Shown here: positions 17,904-25,899 of the stretch, in pieces
Position numbering within the stretch: position 1 is the stretch's first letter
Layout of the letters: the number at the start of each line of letters is the position of its first letter
Assembly: GCA_019359115.1 (NCBI GenBank)
Contig: JAHHHW010000117.1
Span: 1-43,488 of the forward strand
Origin: Pelatocladus maniniholoensis HA4357-MV3
GTDB lineage: Bacteria > Cyanobacteriota > Cyanobacteriia > Cyanobacteriales > Nostocaceae
DNA: 43,488 nt
Direction of reading: 5' to 3'
Program-made: the position numbers and the translations under genes
The notes under the pieces: generated by a model
The model's input: only the letters and a program-made list of their open reading frames with translations
Databases searched by the model: none
What the model was told of the DNA's origin: nothing

Positions 17904-18047
17904 TTACTTCTTCCTGAAAACACATCTATATCGAGGAGTGCTTGGCCAGGGTGAACCTTCTGGACTACTTACTCCAACATCGTATGTAGCAATCAACTCC
18001 CATTCTCCACCAAATTCTTGTTCAAGTTGGTTAATCCCATTTGAATA
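17904..18047 (-). pseudogene. C-terminal gene remnant lacking a start (DUF4177-like)
   Basis: A 47-codon open frame reading NQLEQEFGGEWELIATYD, then PRYRCVFRKK and a stop. The pattern GxEWELIAxxD ... YRCVFRKK resembles the C-terminal half of small DUF4177-type proteins. No ATG, GTG or TTG is present in frame, and two consecutive stops (TGA TAG) precede it, so the N-terminal half is lost. The next gene on the strand begins 14 bp later with its own ribosome binding site. The family link is from motif memory only. Confidence 0.4.
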
Positions 18048-18187
18048 CTATCATTTATGGGCATCTTTGGGACACTTCGTACCCAAATATGGGTTAAATA
18101 TTTGTAAATATTTGTGTTGATGAGGCAAATATGGGGCAATTTTGGAAAAATAGAAAGCGCTCAAGATAAAAACTATAGATTAAGCAT

Positions 18188-18517
18188 ATGAACCCCAAAA
18201 AGGATGAAAGGCTTGCTATTCCGGCTCTTGGAGAATATTACGATGACTTACTTTGTGTAGATTCATGGATTAACGATCAGACCAAGGTTCAGCATGGAAA
18301 AAGCCTGCTTTGTTTAAAATTACAAGAGCAAGAACCAACAATTAAAGAGCATGTAAAATACCTAGCCAAAAAGCGTGGAATTTCTTTTGATGAAATGTGG
18401 TTTGCTATCGTCAGCAATAAAGCGCAGCGTATAAACCCTAATGAATTAGAGGAAATCCTGAAGTATAAATCAAGCGAAGAGGTGAGGAACAAAGGGAGAA
18501 GTGGGAGTACTTCCTAA
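18188..18517 (+). CDS. Small protein of unknown function
   Basis: 109 residues, not recognised. The sequence is charged and soluble, with a Lys/Arg-rich central helix (KEHVKYLAKKRGISFDEMWFAIV) that could be a short helix-turn-helix, and a basic C-terminus (NKGRSGS). It is convergent with dnaB, ten bases from its stop. No good ribosome binding site is seen upstream of the ATG. It could be an antitoxin-like or regulatory protein, but nothing in the sequence proves this. Confidence 0.55.
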   Translation: MNPKKDERLAIPALGEYYDDLLCVDSWINDQTKVQHGKSLLCLKLQEQEPTIKEHVKYLAKKRGISFDEMWFAIVSNKAQRINPNELEEILKYKSSEEVRNKGRSGSTS

Positions 18518-18527
18518 CCACTAACAA

Positions 18528-21368
18528 TTAATAATTCGGTTTAGCTAAATTTTTGAACTTCGTAAATTGTGGATCAAATAAAAGTTTGATAGTTCCAGTT
18601 GGTCCATTTCGATGTTTGGTAATATTAACTTCTGCAATACCTCGATCAGGAGTGTCGGGGTTATAATATTCATCTCTGTACAACATGATTACTAAATCTG
18701 CGTCTTGTTCTATGGAGCCACTTTCTCTCAAATCAGACATCATAGGGCGTTTATTTGTCCGCGCTTCTACTCCTCGACTCAACTGAGATAAAGCGATGAC
18801 TGGAACCGATAATTCACGAGCTAAACCTTTAATACTACGAGTAATTCTCGACAATTCTTGCACACGATTATCACCTGCTCCTTCCATTAATTGCAAGTAA
18901 TCTATTATAATTAATCCTAAATCTGAACCAACTTCAGCTTGCAAACGTCGTGCTTGAGAACGCATTTCTGTAACTGTAATATTCGGTGTATCATCAATAA
19001 AAATTGGCATTTCTGAAAGCAAACCAATTGCACGACTTAAAGGTTCCCATTGAGCTTGGCTGATGCGCCCACTCCGCAAATAACCAGATTCGATTTCTGC
19101 TTCACTCGCGATTAATCGCTGTACCAATTGTTCTTTAGACATTTCTAAACTAAAAATTGCAACTGGTAGTTTATATAAAGCAGCGACATTATAACCAAGG
19201 TTCAAGCAGAAGGCTGTATTGTGAACACAAATATCATTAGCAACAAAATTATGTGTTTTGGGAATTGTTAAGTCATAAACTTGCTTATAACCTATTGATT
19301 CAATAGAAACAATTTCATCCCAATATATATCACTAGTAGCCAAATTTTGTAGTTGTAAATTTTCTAAAGCAGTTGCTAAAATCCAGAGGCGCTCCCTTTT
19401 TAAAGCACGTTTGCCAACATGCATATTTGTATATCCTTGAATCCCAGCACGCTTGGCTAAATTACTCCAAGATTCACTACCTTTAGCTAATGATATTTGT
19501 TCCCAAATCTCTACGGGAATTAGATCACGGTTAGTTTGATATCTCTTTTGCGAGATTGCTTGTGCAACTTTTGCTAATGCAGCTTCTTTGCCAAAAATCC
19601 CAATTCCTGAGATCAATGTTTTGATTGATAAAGCATCAGTGATATCTAATTGCCAAGCTTGTCTGCGAGTATTATTGTATTTTACAGCACGTTTTTTCAG
19701 CCTAGCAATAATTCCAAACCTTAATAACAAATGTTGAATTTGTCTTGCTAATTTCTCACTGACTGTGGCATAACCTAGTTGTGATTGACCACTGGTAAGT
19801 AATGCTGCCCATCCATCTGTAGCAAAGAGACGATTGAGAAATAAAGCTAATTGCGATCGCTCTAATTGAAAAACAATTTCTGGTATTGTTTTGGTATGGA
19901 CATCTTTACCCCATAAACCTAATTTTTCTAACCAAATTGTCAGAGCATTGCGGCTAGTCTTGCTGATGCTAGGAAACCCATAAGGTGCAAATTCTTCTGG
20001 TTGAATTTGTACAAGCGTACACAATTGTTTAAAACTATCACCATTGGGTACACACTGTCCTTGTTGCCAAATACAAAATAAAGCTGGACTTACATCGAGT
20101 TCAAGACTTAATTTTCTAACCGATAAACCTTGAGATTGAACTAAAGTTTTTAAGCGTTGAGAAAACAGCTGTCTCTGAATAGTAATAAATTCTAAATCTC
20201 CTCGAACACAAAGTGATGGTGTGCGTTGTCCTTGAGAAGTTTCCCATCGCACAGTCAAACCACCAAAATCAGCAACCGCTTGAGAAAAATCTGTTTGCAG
20301 CAATGGATTACTGTTTGTAAATCGTGGAGTGCTATTAGTTAAACCGCCGTCACCTATTAAATAAGCTAGTAACTTAACTTCACATTCGCGGATGGTTTTT
20401 GTGCCGAATACATCTATTTTGCGGGGTACAGCAATCTGATCACCAACTTGCAAATTTTCTAATCTTTGCCAGCCTTTAATAGTTAAGTATGGATGGGTAA
20501 TTGTTGTTTCAATTGTTCTACCCAAGCGAGTTGTGACGCGGAAAACAGGTTTGATGCCATCATCTACAAATGCAGATGGTTGGGTAAAGCTAAATTTCCA
20601 ATTATCATTCAACGTCAATAACGAGCCACGACGTTGTTTATACAATTGTTCAATAGTTGTAATTTGTCCATCTGCCAAAACAATTTCAGAATCACAGCCG
20701 AGACATTTCCCCATTGACGGTCTACCAGCAACAATGATTAAATCAGAACGCTGAAAGCCGCTAGTCATAGCATCTAAATCATAAAATCCACAGGGAATAC
20801 CTGGTAATGAAACACCTTGATGACGAGTTTCGATTTCTTCAAAAGCATTAACCAAACTATCAGAAATGTGAACTAAACCTGATTGAGGACGTTCTTGAGT
20901 AACCGCGAATATTTTTTGTTCTGCTTGATCGAGAATTACTGGTAATTCGCTTTCTGTTTGATAACCCAATTGCACAATTTCATTACCAGCTTTGATTAAC
21001 TGACGCCGCATATATTTTTCCATCACCAATGAGGCTAAGGCGTCAATATTAATAGCTGAAACTGTGCGATCGACTAAGGAAGCTAATTTATTTCTACCAC
21101 CAACACGATTCAATAAGTCATTGTCAGCTAACCAACTGGTTACTGACAGTAAATCTGTTGGTTTACCTTGATTGTGCAGAACAACAGCAGCTTTATAGAT
21201 ATCTTTATGGGCGTTAATATAAAAAGAATCTGCAACTAAGCGATCGCTCACTCTACTAATTGCTTCCGGGTCGAGCAAAATTCCTCCCAATATCGCTTCT
21301 TCTACCTCAATATTTTGCGGAGGTAGGCGATCGCTACCTATTGCTTGAAAATTTAGTTCTTCAGACAT
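18528..21368 (-). CDS. dnaB: Replicative DNA helicase DnaB interrupted by an intein
   Basis: 946-residue precursor. Extein 1 (1-221) is the DnaB N-terminal domain and linker (PPQNIEVEEAILGGILLDPEA) up to the Walker A lysine (GRPSMGK). Residues 222-717 are an intein. Extein 2 (718-946) resumes TAFCLNLGYN and includes IIIDYLQLM (Walker B), LSQLSRGVEAR and LRESGSIEQDAD. After splicing the helicase has 450 residues, the normal size. It forms the hexamer that unwinds DNA at the fork. The ATG at 21368 fits the family N-terminus. rplI lies upstream on the same strand with about 160 bp between, an order often seen in cyanobacteria. Confidence 0.97.
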   Translation of the reverse strand: MSEELNFQAIGSDRLPPQNIEVEEAILGGILLDPEAISRVSDRLVADSFYINAHKDIYKAAVVLHNQGKPTDLLSVTSWLADNDLLNRVGGRNKLASLVDRTVSAINIDALASLVMEKYMRRQLIKAGNEIVQLGYQTESELPVILDQAEQKIFAVTQERPQSGLVHISDSLVNAFEEIETRHQGVSLPGIPCGFYDLDAMTSGFQRSDLIIVAGRPSMGKCLGCDSEIVLADGQITTIEQLYKQRRGSLLTLNDNWKFSFTQPSAFVDDGIKPVFRVTTRLGRTIETTITHPYLTIKGWQRLENLQVGDQIAVPRKIDVFGTKTIRECEVKLLAYLIGDGGLTNSTPRFTNSNPLLQTDFSQAVADFGGLTVRWETSQGQRTPSLCVRGDLEFITIQRQLFSQRLKTLVQSQGLSVRKLSLELDVSPALFCIWQQGQCVPNGDSFKQLCTLVQIQPEEFAPYGFPSISKTSRNALTIWLEKLGLWGKDVHTKTIPEIVFQLERSQLALFLNRLFATDGWAALLTSGQSQLGYATVSEKLARQIQHLLLRFGIIARLKKRAVKYNNTRRQAWQLDITDALSIKTLISGIGIFGKEAALAKVAQAISQKRYQTNRDLIPVEIWEQISLAKGSESWSNLAKRAGIQGYTNMHVGKRALKRERLWILATALENLQLQNLATSDIYWDEIVSIESIGYKQVYDLTIPKTHNFVANDICVHNTAFCLNLGYNVAALYKLPVAIFSLEMSKEQLVQRLIASEAEIESGYLRSGRISQAQWEPLSRAIGLLSEMPIFIDDTPNITVTEMRSQARRLQAEVGSDLGLIIIDYLQLMEGAGDNRVQELSRITRSIKGLARELSVPVIALSQLSRGVEARTNKRPMMSDLRESGSIEQDADLVIMLYRDEYYNPDTPDRGIAEVNITKHRNGPTGTIKLLFDPQFTKFKNLAKPNY
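19218..20705 (-). other. DnaB intein with LAGLIDADG endonuclease and inserted HTH
   Basis: 496 residues. Intein ends: Cys1 (CLGCDSE) and the C-terminal HNFVANDICVHN, then Thr as the first C-extein residue. Block B is GRTIETTITHPYLT (TxxH). The endonuclease blocks are LLAYLIGDG (intein residues 112-120) and LNRLFATDGWA (290-300), each with its catalytic acid. Between them, residues about 184-240 form an extra XRE-like HTH (LVQSQGLSVRKLSLELDVS...LCTLVQIQPEEF). The second helical region near 396-452 resembles one in the Synechocystis DnaB intein. All splicing and catalytic residues look intact, so both activities may survive. Confidence 0.93.
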
Positions 21369-21447
21369 ATAAAATTTTAGATATTAGATTAATGTGACTG
21401 TGACTATATTCTCTTATAGTCCAAAATTTTGACCTGTTGAATGCATA

Positions 21448-21470
21448 AAGACGTTGCAATGCAACGTCTT
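21448..21470. repeat. Dispersed perfect hairpin AGACGTTGCA family, copy 1
   Basis: AAGACGTTGCA and TGCAACGTCTT are exact inverted copies around one base. A second, slightly diverged copy lies at 42927-42949. It sits between rplI and dnaB on the minus strand and may partly separate their transcription. Confidence 0.8.
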
Positions 21471-21527
21471 CACACCAAAAAGATATATTTCGCAGTTACC
21501 AGCAATAACTGATAACTGTTCACTGAT

Positions 21528-21986
21528 TTAGCTTGCTACAACTTGAATGTTGACTTTCGCTATGACTTCAGTGTGTAGCTTAATTTCTGCTTCGTAAGTA
21601 CCCAACATGCTAATATCAGGTATAGAAATACCACGGCGATCCACTTCTAATCCTGTGGTTTGTTGGATGACATCGGCTACATCTTGAGTTGTGACAGTAC
21701 CGAAAATAGCTTCTTTTTCACCAACTTGTTTTGCAATATTGAAGCTACCAGCGTTTTCTAATGTTGCTTTTTGATCTTGTGCTTGTTGCTTCAGTTCTAA
21801 TTGTCGTTGGCGTTCTACTTCCCGACGGCGTTCTACTTGCTTGAGAATACCAGGAGTGGCAAAAGTTGCCATACTTTTGGGAAGTAAATAATTACGAGCA
21901 TAGCCGGGAGCTACCTCTACTAAGTCGCCGGATTTACCCAACTTGCTGACATCTTGAGTTAAAACTAACTGTACGCGTTTCGCCAT
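21528..21986 (-). CDS. rplI: 50S ribosomal protein L9
   Basis: 152 residues from the ATG at 21986 ([21 protein letters not shown]); the frame is open further upstream but the L9 family begins here. The N-terminal domain has the diagnostic [16 protein letters not shown]; a long charged helix ([21 protein letters not shown]) joins it to the C-terminal domain ([35 protein letters not shown]). It binds 23S rRNA at the base of the L1 stalk. It lies between gloB and dnaB, all on the minus strand. Confidence 0.97.
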   Translation of the reverse strand: MAKRVQLVLTQDVSKLGKSGDLVEVAPGYARNYLLPKSMATFATPGILKQVERRREVERQRQLELKQQAQDQKATLENAGSFNIAKQVGEKEAIFGTVTTQDVADVIQQTTGLEVDRRGISIPDISMLGTYEAEIKLHTEVIAKVNIQVVAS

Positions 21987-22161
21987 TGTTTTTCTTTTTT
22001 CTGTTGTTGCCTTTAAAATCTCAATCTCTTGGGGTTTCAGCAAGATAGTTCACAATTATAGTGTAGCTTTATCCCCAACAAGCTTTTGCTTATAGCCAAT
22101 AAGCCTACAGATCCTAGCGAAATGCAGGGTGCGATCGCAAGCCATAGTTGTGAAAAAGTCG

Positions 22162-22226
22162 TTAGTTATTTGTCAAGTGTCCAGCTTCCAGAGTTAATAG
22201 TTTTTTCACCGATGACAAATAACTAA
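22162..22226. repeat. Inverted repeat at the gloB 3' end
   Basis: TTAGTTATTTGTCA (22162-22175) and TGACAAATAACTAA (22213-22226) are exact inverted copies with a 37-base loop; the right arm overlaps the gloB stop codon. It may act in 3'-end formation of gloB. The long loop also fits a relic of a small dispersed repeat. Confidence 0.55.
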
Positions 22227-22996
22227 AATCTATCTTTCATTCCCCGCAGACTTGCAAAGGTTTGTATCGGATCATGGCTGTTGACTACTGATTGTAGTGC
22301 TGGCTGTTCCCAACGTAAAAAGGGATTTGTCAGTTTTTCAACGCCCAAAAGTGAAGGAACTGTTGCTTCTCTTCTGGTGCGAGAGGTTTTCACTTGTTCA
22401 TAACGAGTTTGTAAATCAGGATTATTACTGTCTACAGTCAGAGCAAACTGCAAATTTTTTAAGGTATATTCGTGAGCGCACCATACTCGCGTAGAATCAG
22501 GCAAAGAACGTAACTGACTCAGCGAGTCTACCATCTGTGTGGGCGTACCTTCAAATAACCGACCGCATCCACCTGCAAACAGAGTATCACCACAGAATAG
22601 TTCTCCAATTTCGTCTGGATTCTGAGGAGGAAAATAATAGGCGATGTGAGCGCGGGTATGTCCGGGTACAAAGATCACTTCCCCGACTCTATCTGCAAAT
22701 TCGACGCGATCGCCTGGTTGCAAAAATACTTGTTGTCCTGGAATTCTACCCCGATCCTCGACTCCACCATATACTGTTACCTGTGGAAATCTTTGGATCA
22801 ATTCTTTGTTACCACCGACGTGATCTAAATGATGGTGTGTATTAAAAATTGCTACGAGTTCTACTTGAAGTTCATGAAGTTTTGTTAAAACAGGTTTTGC
22901 TTCGGCGGGATCGACAACAGCAGCGATATTTTGTTGGCGATCGCATAACAGAAAGATGTAGTTGTCTGAAAGTGCCTCTAGACGGATTACTTGCAT
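22223..22996 (-). CDS. gloB: Hydroxyacylglutathione hydrolase (glyoxalase II)
   Basis: 257 residues, the usual size. The metallo-beta-lactamase metal site is complete: [10 protein letters not shown] (His54, His56, Asp58, His59), [29 protein letters not shown] and [12 protein letters not shown]. It hydrolyses S-lactoylglutathione to lactate and glutathione, the second step of methylglyoxal removal in the cytosol. The C-terminal part ([12 protein letters not shown]) belongs to the glyoxalase II helical substrate-binding domain. It is upstream of rplI on the same strand; the gap of about 200 bp contains an inverted repeat. Confidence 0.95.
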   Translation of the reverse strand: MQVIRLEALSDNYIFLLCDRQQNIAAVVDPAEAKPVLTKLHELQVELVAIFNTHHHLDHVGGNKELIQRFPQVTVYGGVEDRGRIPGQQVFLQPGDRVEFADRVGEVIFVPGHTRAHIAYYFPPQNPDEIGELFCGDTLFAGGCGRLFEGTPTQMVDSLSQLRSLPDSTRVWCAHEYTLKNLQFALTVDSNNPDLQTRYEQVKTSRTRREATVPSLLGVEKLTNPFLRWEQPALQSVVNSHDPIQTFASLRGMKDRF

Positions 22997-23109
22997 TAAC
23001 TGTGGTTCCTATACCTAACAAAAGCTTGAGGCGATCAGCACAAGCTATATAAACTATTTATATTTCTGTCATTATAGCCCGAATAATCTTTAAAAAATGG
23101 AAATCAACA

Positions 23110-23125
23110 ACCGTAATTTTACGGT
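23110..23125. repeat. Short palindrome in the 23.0-23.4 kb intergenic region
   Basis: ACCGTAA and TTACGGT are exact inverted copies around two bases. It is a plausible regulator-binding site or weak terminator. The remainder of the gene-free stretch 22997-23370 is strongly AT-rich with no further structure I can name. Confidence 0.4.
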
Positions 23126-23370
23126 AATTAGTTTTTGTACTAGAAACACTGTACCAATTTATCAGTAAAATTTCTCTGGGTGTAAAAGCAAAGATACAGT
23201 TAAATTTATGTTGGTTGTTTTGCGTAATCAAAACAAAAAAAATTGCTAAAGCACAATCAATATTTGCTTTTATCTATTAATATTCATAGTTTTATTATGT
23301 TATTAATGGCTATATTTCGTTGATAAAAAAATAGTAAATATTGAAATTAATTTGCATCCATCAAATAGAA

Positions 23371-23595
23371 ATGAATAACAATTCCATCTACCAAACTCTT
23401 GAAAAAAAATCTGAATTAACTATAGAAACAATTGTAAATCGGATTCTTACATCAGGAGAAATGAGTCGTCAAGATTATGCATTACTCACATCTCACGTAT
23501 TTACGAACGATGAAATGGATGAAAGAGGACGCCGCCAAATTAATCGTGTATTTGATTATATACAAACAGGGCGTTTGAGATTAGTTCATTGGTAA
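23371..23595 (+). CDS. Conserved small cyanobacterial protein
   Basis: 74 residues from the ATG at 23371; the frame extends 10 codons upstream to a TTG, but the ATG is preferred. The core, ETIVNRILTSGEMSRQDY followed by SHVFTNDEMDERGRRQINRVFDYIQTGRLRLV, matches a small protein recurring in filamentous cyanobacteria whose role I do not know. It is all-helical and charged, without membrane segments. It is followed immediately by a strong hairpin, so it is transcribed separately from the glycan genes downstream. Confidence 0.75.
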   Translation: MNNNSIYQTLEKKSELTIETIVNRILTSGEMSRQDYALLTSHVFTNDEMDERGRRQINRVFDYIQTGRLRLVHW

Positions 23596-23603
23596 ATTTT
23601 GAG

Positions 23604-23651
23604 CATGGTTATTTTATTCTTGGCGGACTAAACAAGAATGAAATAACCATG
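23604..23651 (+). terminator. Strong hairpin between the small gene and the glycan operon
   Basis: CATGGTTATTTTATTCTTG (23604-23622) pairs with CAAGAATGAAATAACCATG (23633-23651): 19 positions with a single G-U in RNA and a 10-base loop, starting nine bases after the stop codon. It insulates the polysaccharide operon that starts at 23695. Confidence 0.7.
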
Positions 23652-23694
23652 AGCATAATTATCCCCGAAGAAATATATTCTATTAATTTAAATT

Positions 23695-24537
23695 ATGGAA
23701 AATAAAACAAGAGGATTTATCACTATTTTAACAGGTCTATACTCATTTCAAGATTGCATTCATTTTTTAGCTGCCATTAGAAAATTTCATCAAGAACCAA
23801 TAATTATTCTTGTTGATCGTGTTCCTAAAATTTTGTATCCCTTACTCACAGCCTTTAAAAATGTAATTTTAAAACCAGCGCCAAGCAATGAAAATACTGT
23901 TTTAGCATCGCGGTTGGCAAAAGTTTCTTTGTGTTCATTGTCTGAATTTAATAAAACTATTTTTTTAGATTCAGATATTTGTTTACTTACTAATATCAAT
24001 GATGTATTTGATGATTTAGATGAATTTGATTTGTTGTTAACAAAAGATGTTCAGCCTGCTATTGCCAAAGCGACAAATTTACTCAGAGGTAATCAGCAAG
24101 AAAATTTACCCAAGGTTTTGCAAATATTACAATCTGTAGGTCTACCACTGCAAGAAACTAGTATTCAATATAATAGTGGTTTTATCGCTTTTCGCAAAAA
24201 TGAAATAGTTCAAAAATTTTTTGCGGAATTTCAAAAGTATTTTCAAATTATTCAAAATCATCAAGATCAGCTTTTATTAAGAGATCAAGGAGCTTTTGCA
24301 TCTGCTATTGAAACTGTGCGTCCTGAAATTAAGGTATTACCACCTACCTATAACTATTTGAGTAAATGGAAAGACTGCTATCAAATTGAAGAAGACATTA
24401 AAGTACTTCACTGTACATACGCCTACAGACCCCAATACGCCAAAAATATTACTAATTCAGTATACACAAAGGTATTTGATAAATTTGCTCAAGTTTTTAT
24501 CCCTAATCAAATTACTAATCCCTGGCGTGGAAAATGA
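23695..24537 (+). CDS. GT8-like glycosyltransferase
   Basis: 280 residues. A GT-A fold is suggested by the DxD metal/nucleotide-sugar motif in KTIFLDSDICLL (about residue 90), followed by the later YNSGFIAFRKN segment and a conserved His near the C-terminus (KVLHCTYAYRP) that completes the site in GT8-type retaining enzymes. It probably adds a sugar to a lipid-linked or polysaccharide acceptor at the cytosolic membrane face. It is first in a co-directional set of seven genes with small gaps (6 bp to the next gene), an operon for a surface glycan. The sugar is unknown. Confidence 0.75.
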   Translation: MENKTRGFITILTGLYSFQDCIHFLAAIRKFHQEPIIILVDRVPKILYPLLTAFKNVILKPAPSNENTVLASRLAKVSLCSLSEFNKTIFLDSDICLLTNINDVFDDLDEFDLLLTKDVQPAIAKATNLLRGNQQENLPKVLQILQSVGLPLQETSIQYNSGFIAFRKNEIVQKFFAEFQKYFQIIQNHQDQLLLRDQGAFASAIETVRPEIKVLPPTYNYLSKWKDCYQIEEDIKVLHCTYAYRPQYAKNITNSVYTKVFDKFAQVFIPNQITNPWRGK

Positions 24538-24543
24538 ATATTT

Positions 24544-25710
24544 ATGAAAGAAAAATTAAAAATATCAATACTAGTTTGGAATTTGTCAACCAATGACGGT
24601 TATATTAGAGCATCTTTACTACAAAAAGCATTACTAAAATTAGGATTTGAAGTAGAAATATTAGGATTTTTATTTGGTAAAGAGTTGTATGCAGCTATTC
24701 CGGATGATACCAAAATTTATATTATAGAAGGTAAAAAATATCCAGATTTTTTTAAATCAATAGGTCAAATTTTAAAACATATTGATGGAGATATTATTTA
24801 TGCAATTAAGCCTCAACCAGCGAGTTTTGGAGTTGCGCTTTTAAAGAAACTATATACTCGCCGATCTGTAATTGTAGATATTGATGATTGGGAAATGAGT
24901 TGGTACGGTGGTGATGATTGGCGTTATCGTCCCACATTCAAACAATTAGCTAGAGATTTGATTAAATCAAATGGTGCTTTAAGATCACCGTATCATCCTT
25001 TGTATTTGAAATGGATGGAAGGTTTAATTAATCAGGCTGATGCTGTGACTGTACATAATCAATTTTTACAGCAGCGCTTTGGAGGTATATTTGTTCCCAA
25101 TGGCAAAGATACCTGTTTATTTGATCCCTCTGGATATGACAGTAATGCTAGTAGAATTCGTTATGGTTTATCAGGATATAAAATCTTGATGTTTCCCGGT
25201 GCGCCAAGACCTTATAAAGGTCTAGAAGATATTCTCATCGCACTCGAAAAAATCAATCAGCCAGATTTAAAACTTGTGATTGTGGGTGGTAGTCCCTACG
25301 ATGATTATGACCGTCAACTTCAAGAAGAATGGGGAAATTGGATAATTAAATTACCCAAGTTTTCAGCTGATTTAATGCCAGATGTAGTAGCTGCGGCTCA
25401 TATTGTTGTTGTTCCCCAACGAGACACACCAGAAACTCGCGCTCAATTCCCTCTGAAATTAACAGATGGAATGGCAATGGCTAAACCTGTATTATCAACC
25501 AAAGTAGGAGATATTCCCGATATCTTAGGTGGAACAGGATATTTAGCTGAACCTGATTCTCCAGAAGAAATCGCCAAGCAAATTCAACTGATTTTTAAAG
25601 ATTTAGATGCAGCAAATGAATGTGGGAAAAGAGCTAGAGAAAGGTGCGTAGAAAAATATAGTCTAGAAGCGATGGCATCTAGTTTAAAATCAGTAATTGA
25701 TCGGTTGTAA
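24544..25710 (+). CDS. GT4-family glycosyltransferase
   Basis: 388 residues, GT-B fold. The C-terminal nucleotide-sugar domain is typical: MFPGAPRPYKGLEDILIAL, KLVIVGGSPYDD, VVVPQRDTPETRAQFPLKLTDGMAMAKPVLSTKVGDIPDIL, with the EX7E-like region shifted (RAQFPLKLTDGM). The N-terminal domain has DIDDWEMSWYGGDD, an acidic cluster found in some cyanobacterial GT4 enzymes. It transfers a sugar with retention; donor and acceptor are not identifiable. It is spaced 6 bp from the preceding gene and about 190 bp from the ABC exporter, where a small hairpin occurs (near 25722-25745). Confidence 0.88.
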   Translation: MKEKLKISILVWNLSTNDGYIRASLLQKALLKLGFEVEILGFLFGKELYAAIPDDTKIYIIEGKKYPDFFKSIGQILKHIDGDIIYAIKPQPASFGVALLKKLYTRRSVIVDIDDWEMSWYGGDDWRYRPTFKQLARDLIKSNGALRSPYHPLYLKWMEGLINQADAVTVHNQFLQQRFGGIFVPNGKDTCLFDPSGYDSNASRIRYGLSGYKILMFPGAPRPYKGLEDILIALEKINQPDLKLVIVGGSPYDDYDRQLQEEWGNWIIKLPKFSADLMPDVVAAAHIVVVPQRDTPETRAQFPLKLTDGMAMAKPVLSTKVGDIPDILGGTGYLAEPDSPEEIAKQIQLIFKDLDAANECGKRARERCVEKYSLEAMASSLKSVIDRL

Positions 25711-25899
25711 GTCTTGATAATATATATTCTCAAAATTGAGTATATTTGGAGTTATCAATAATTACATAAATATGCAACCGTAAAAACACGGGATAGCAAA
25801 ATTACAACTATTTAATTTTTCCAAACATCACTTTTAGCTATTTCAAACATTTAGCCAATAATCATGTTAAGAATGAGTATATTTTGATTTCATTTTCCA

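Noticed and set aside
17824-18120. Plus-strand open frame of 98 codons
   Set aside because: It is antisense to the better supported minus-strand gene with a good ribosome binding site and to the DUF4177-like remnant.
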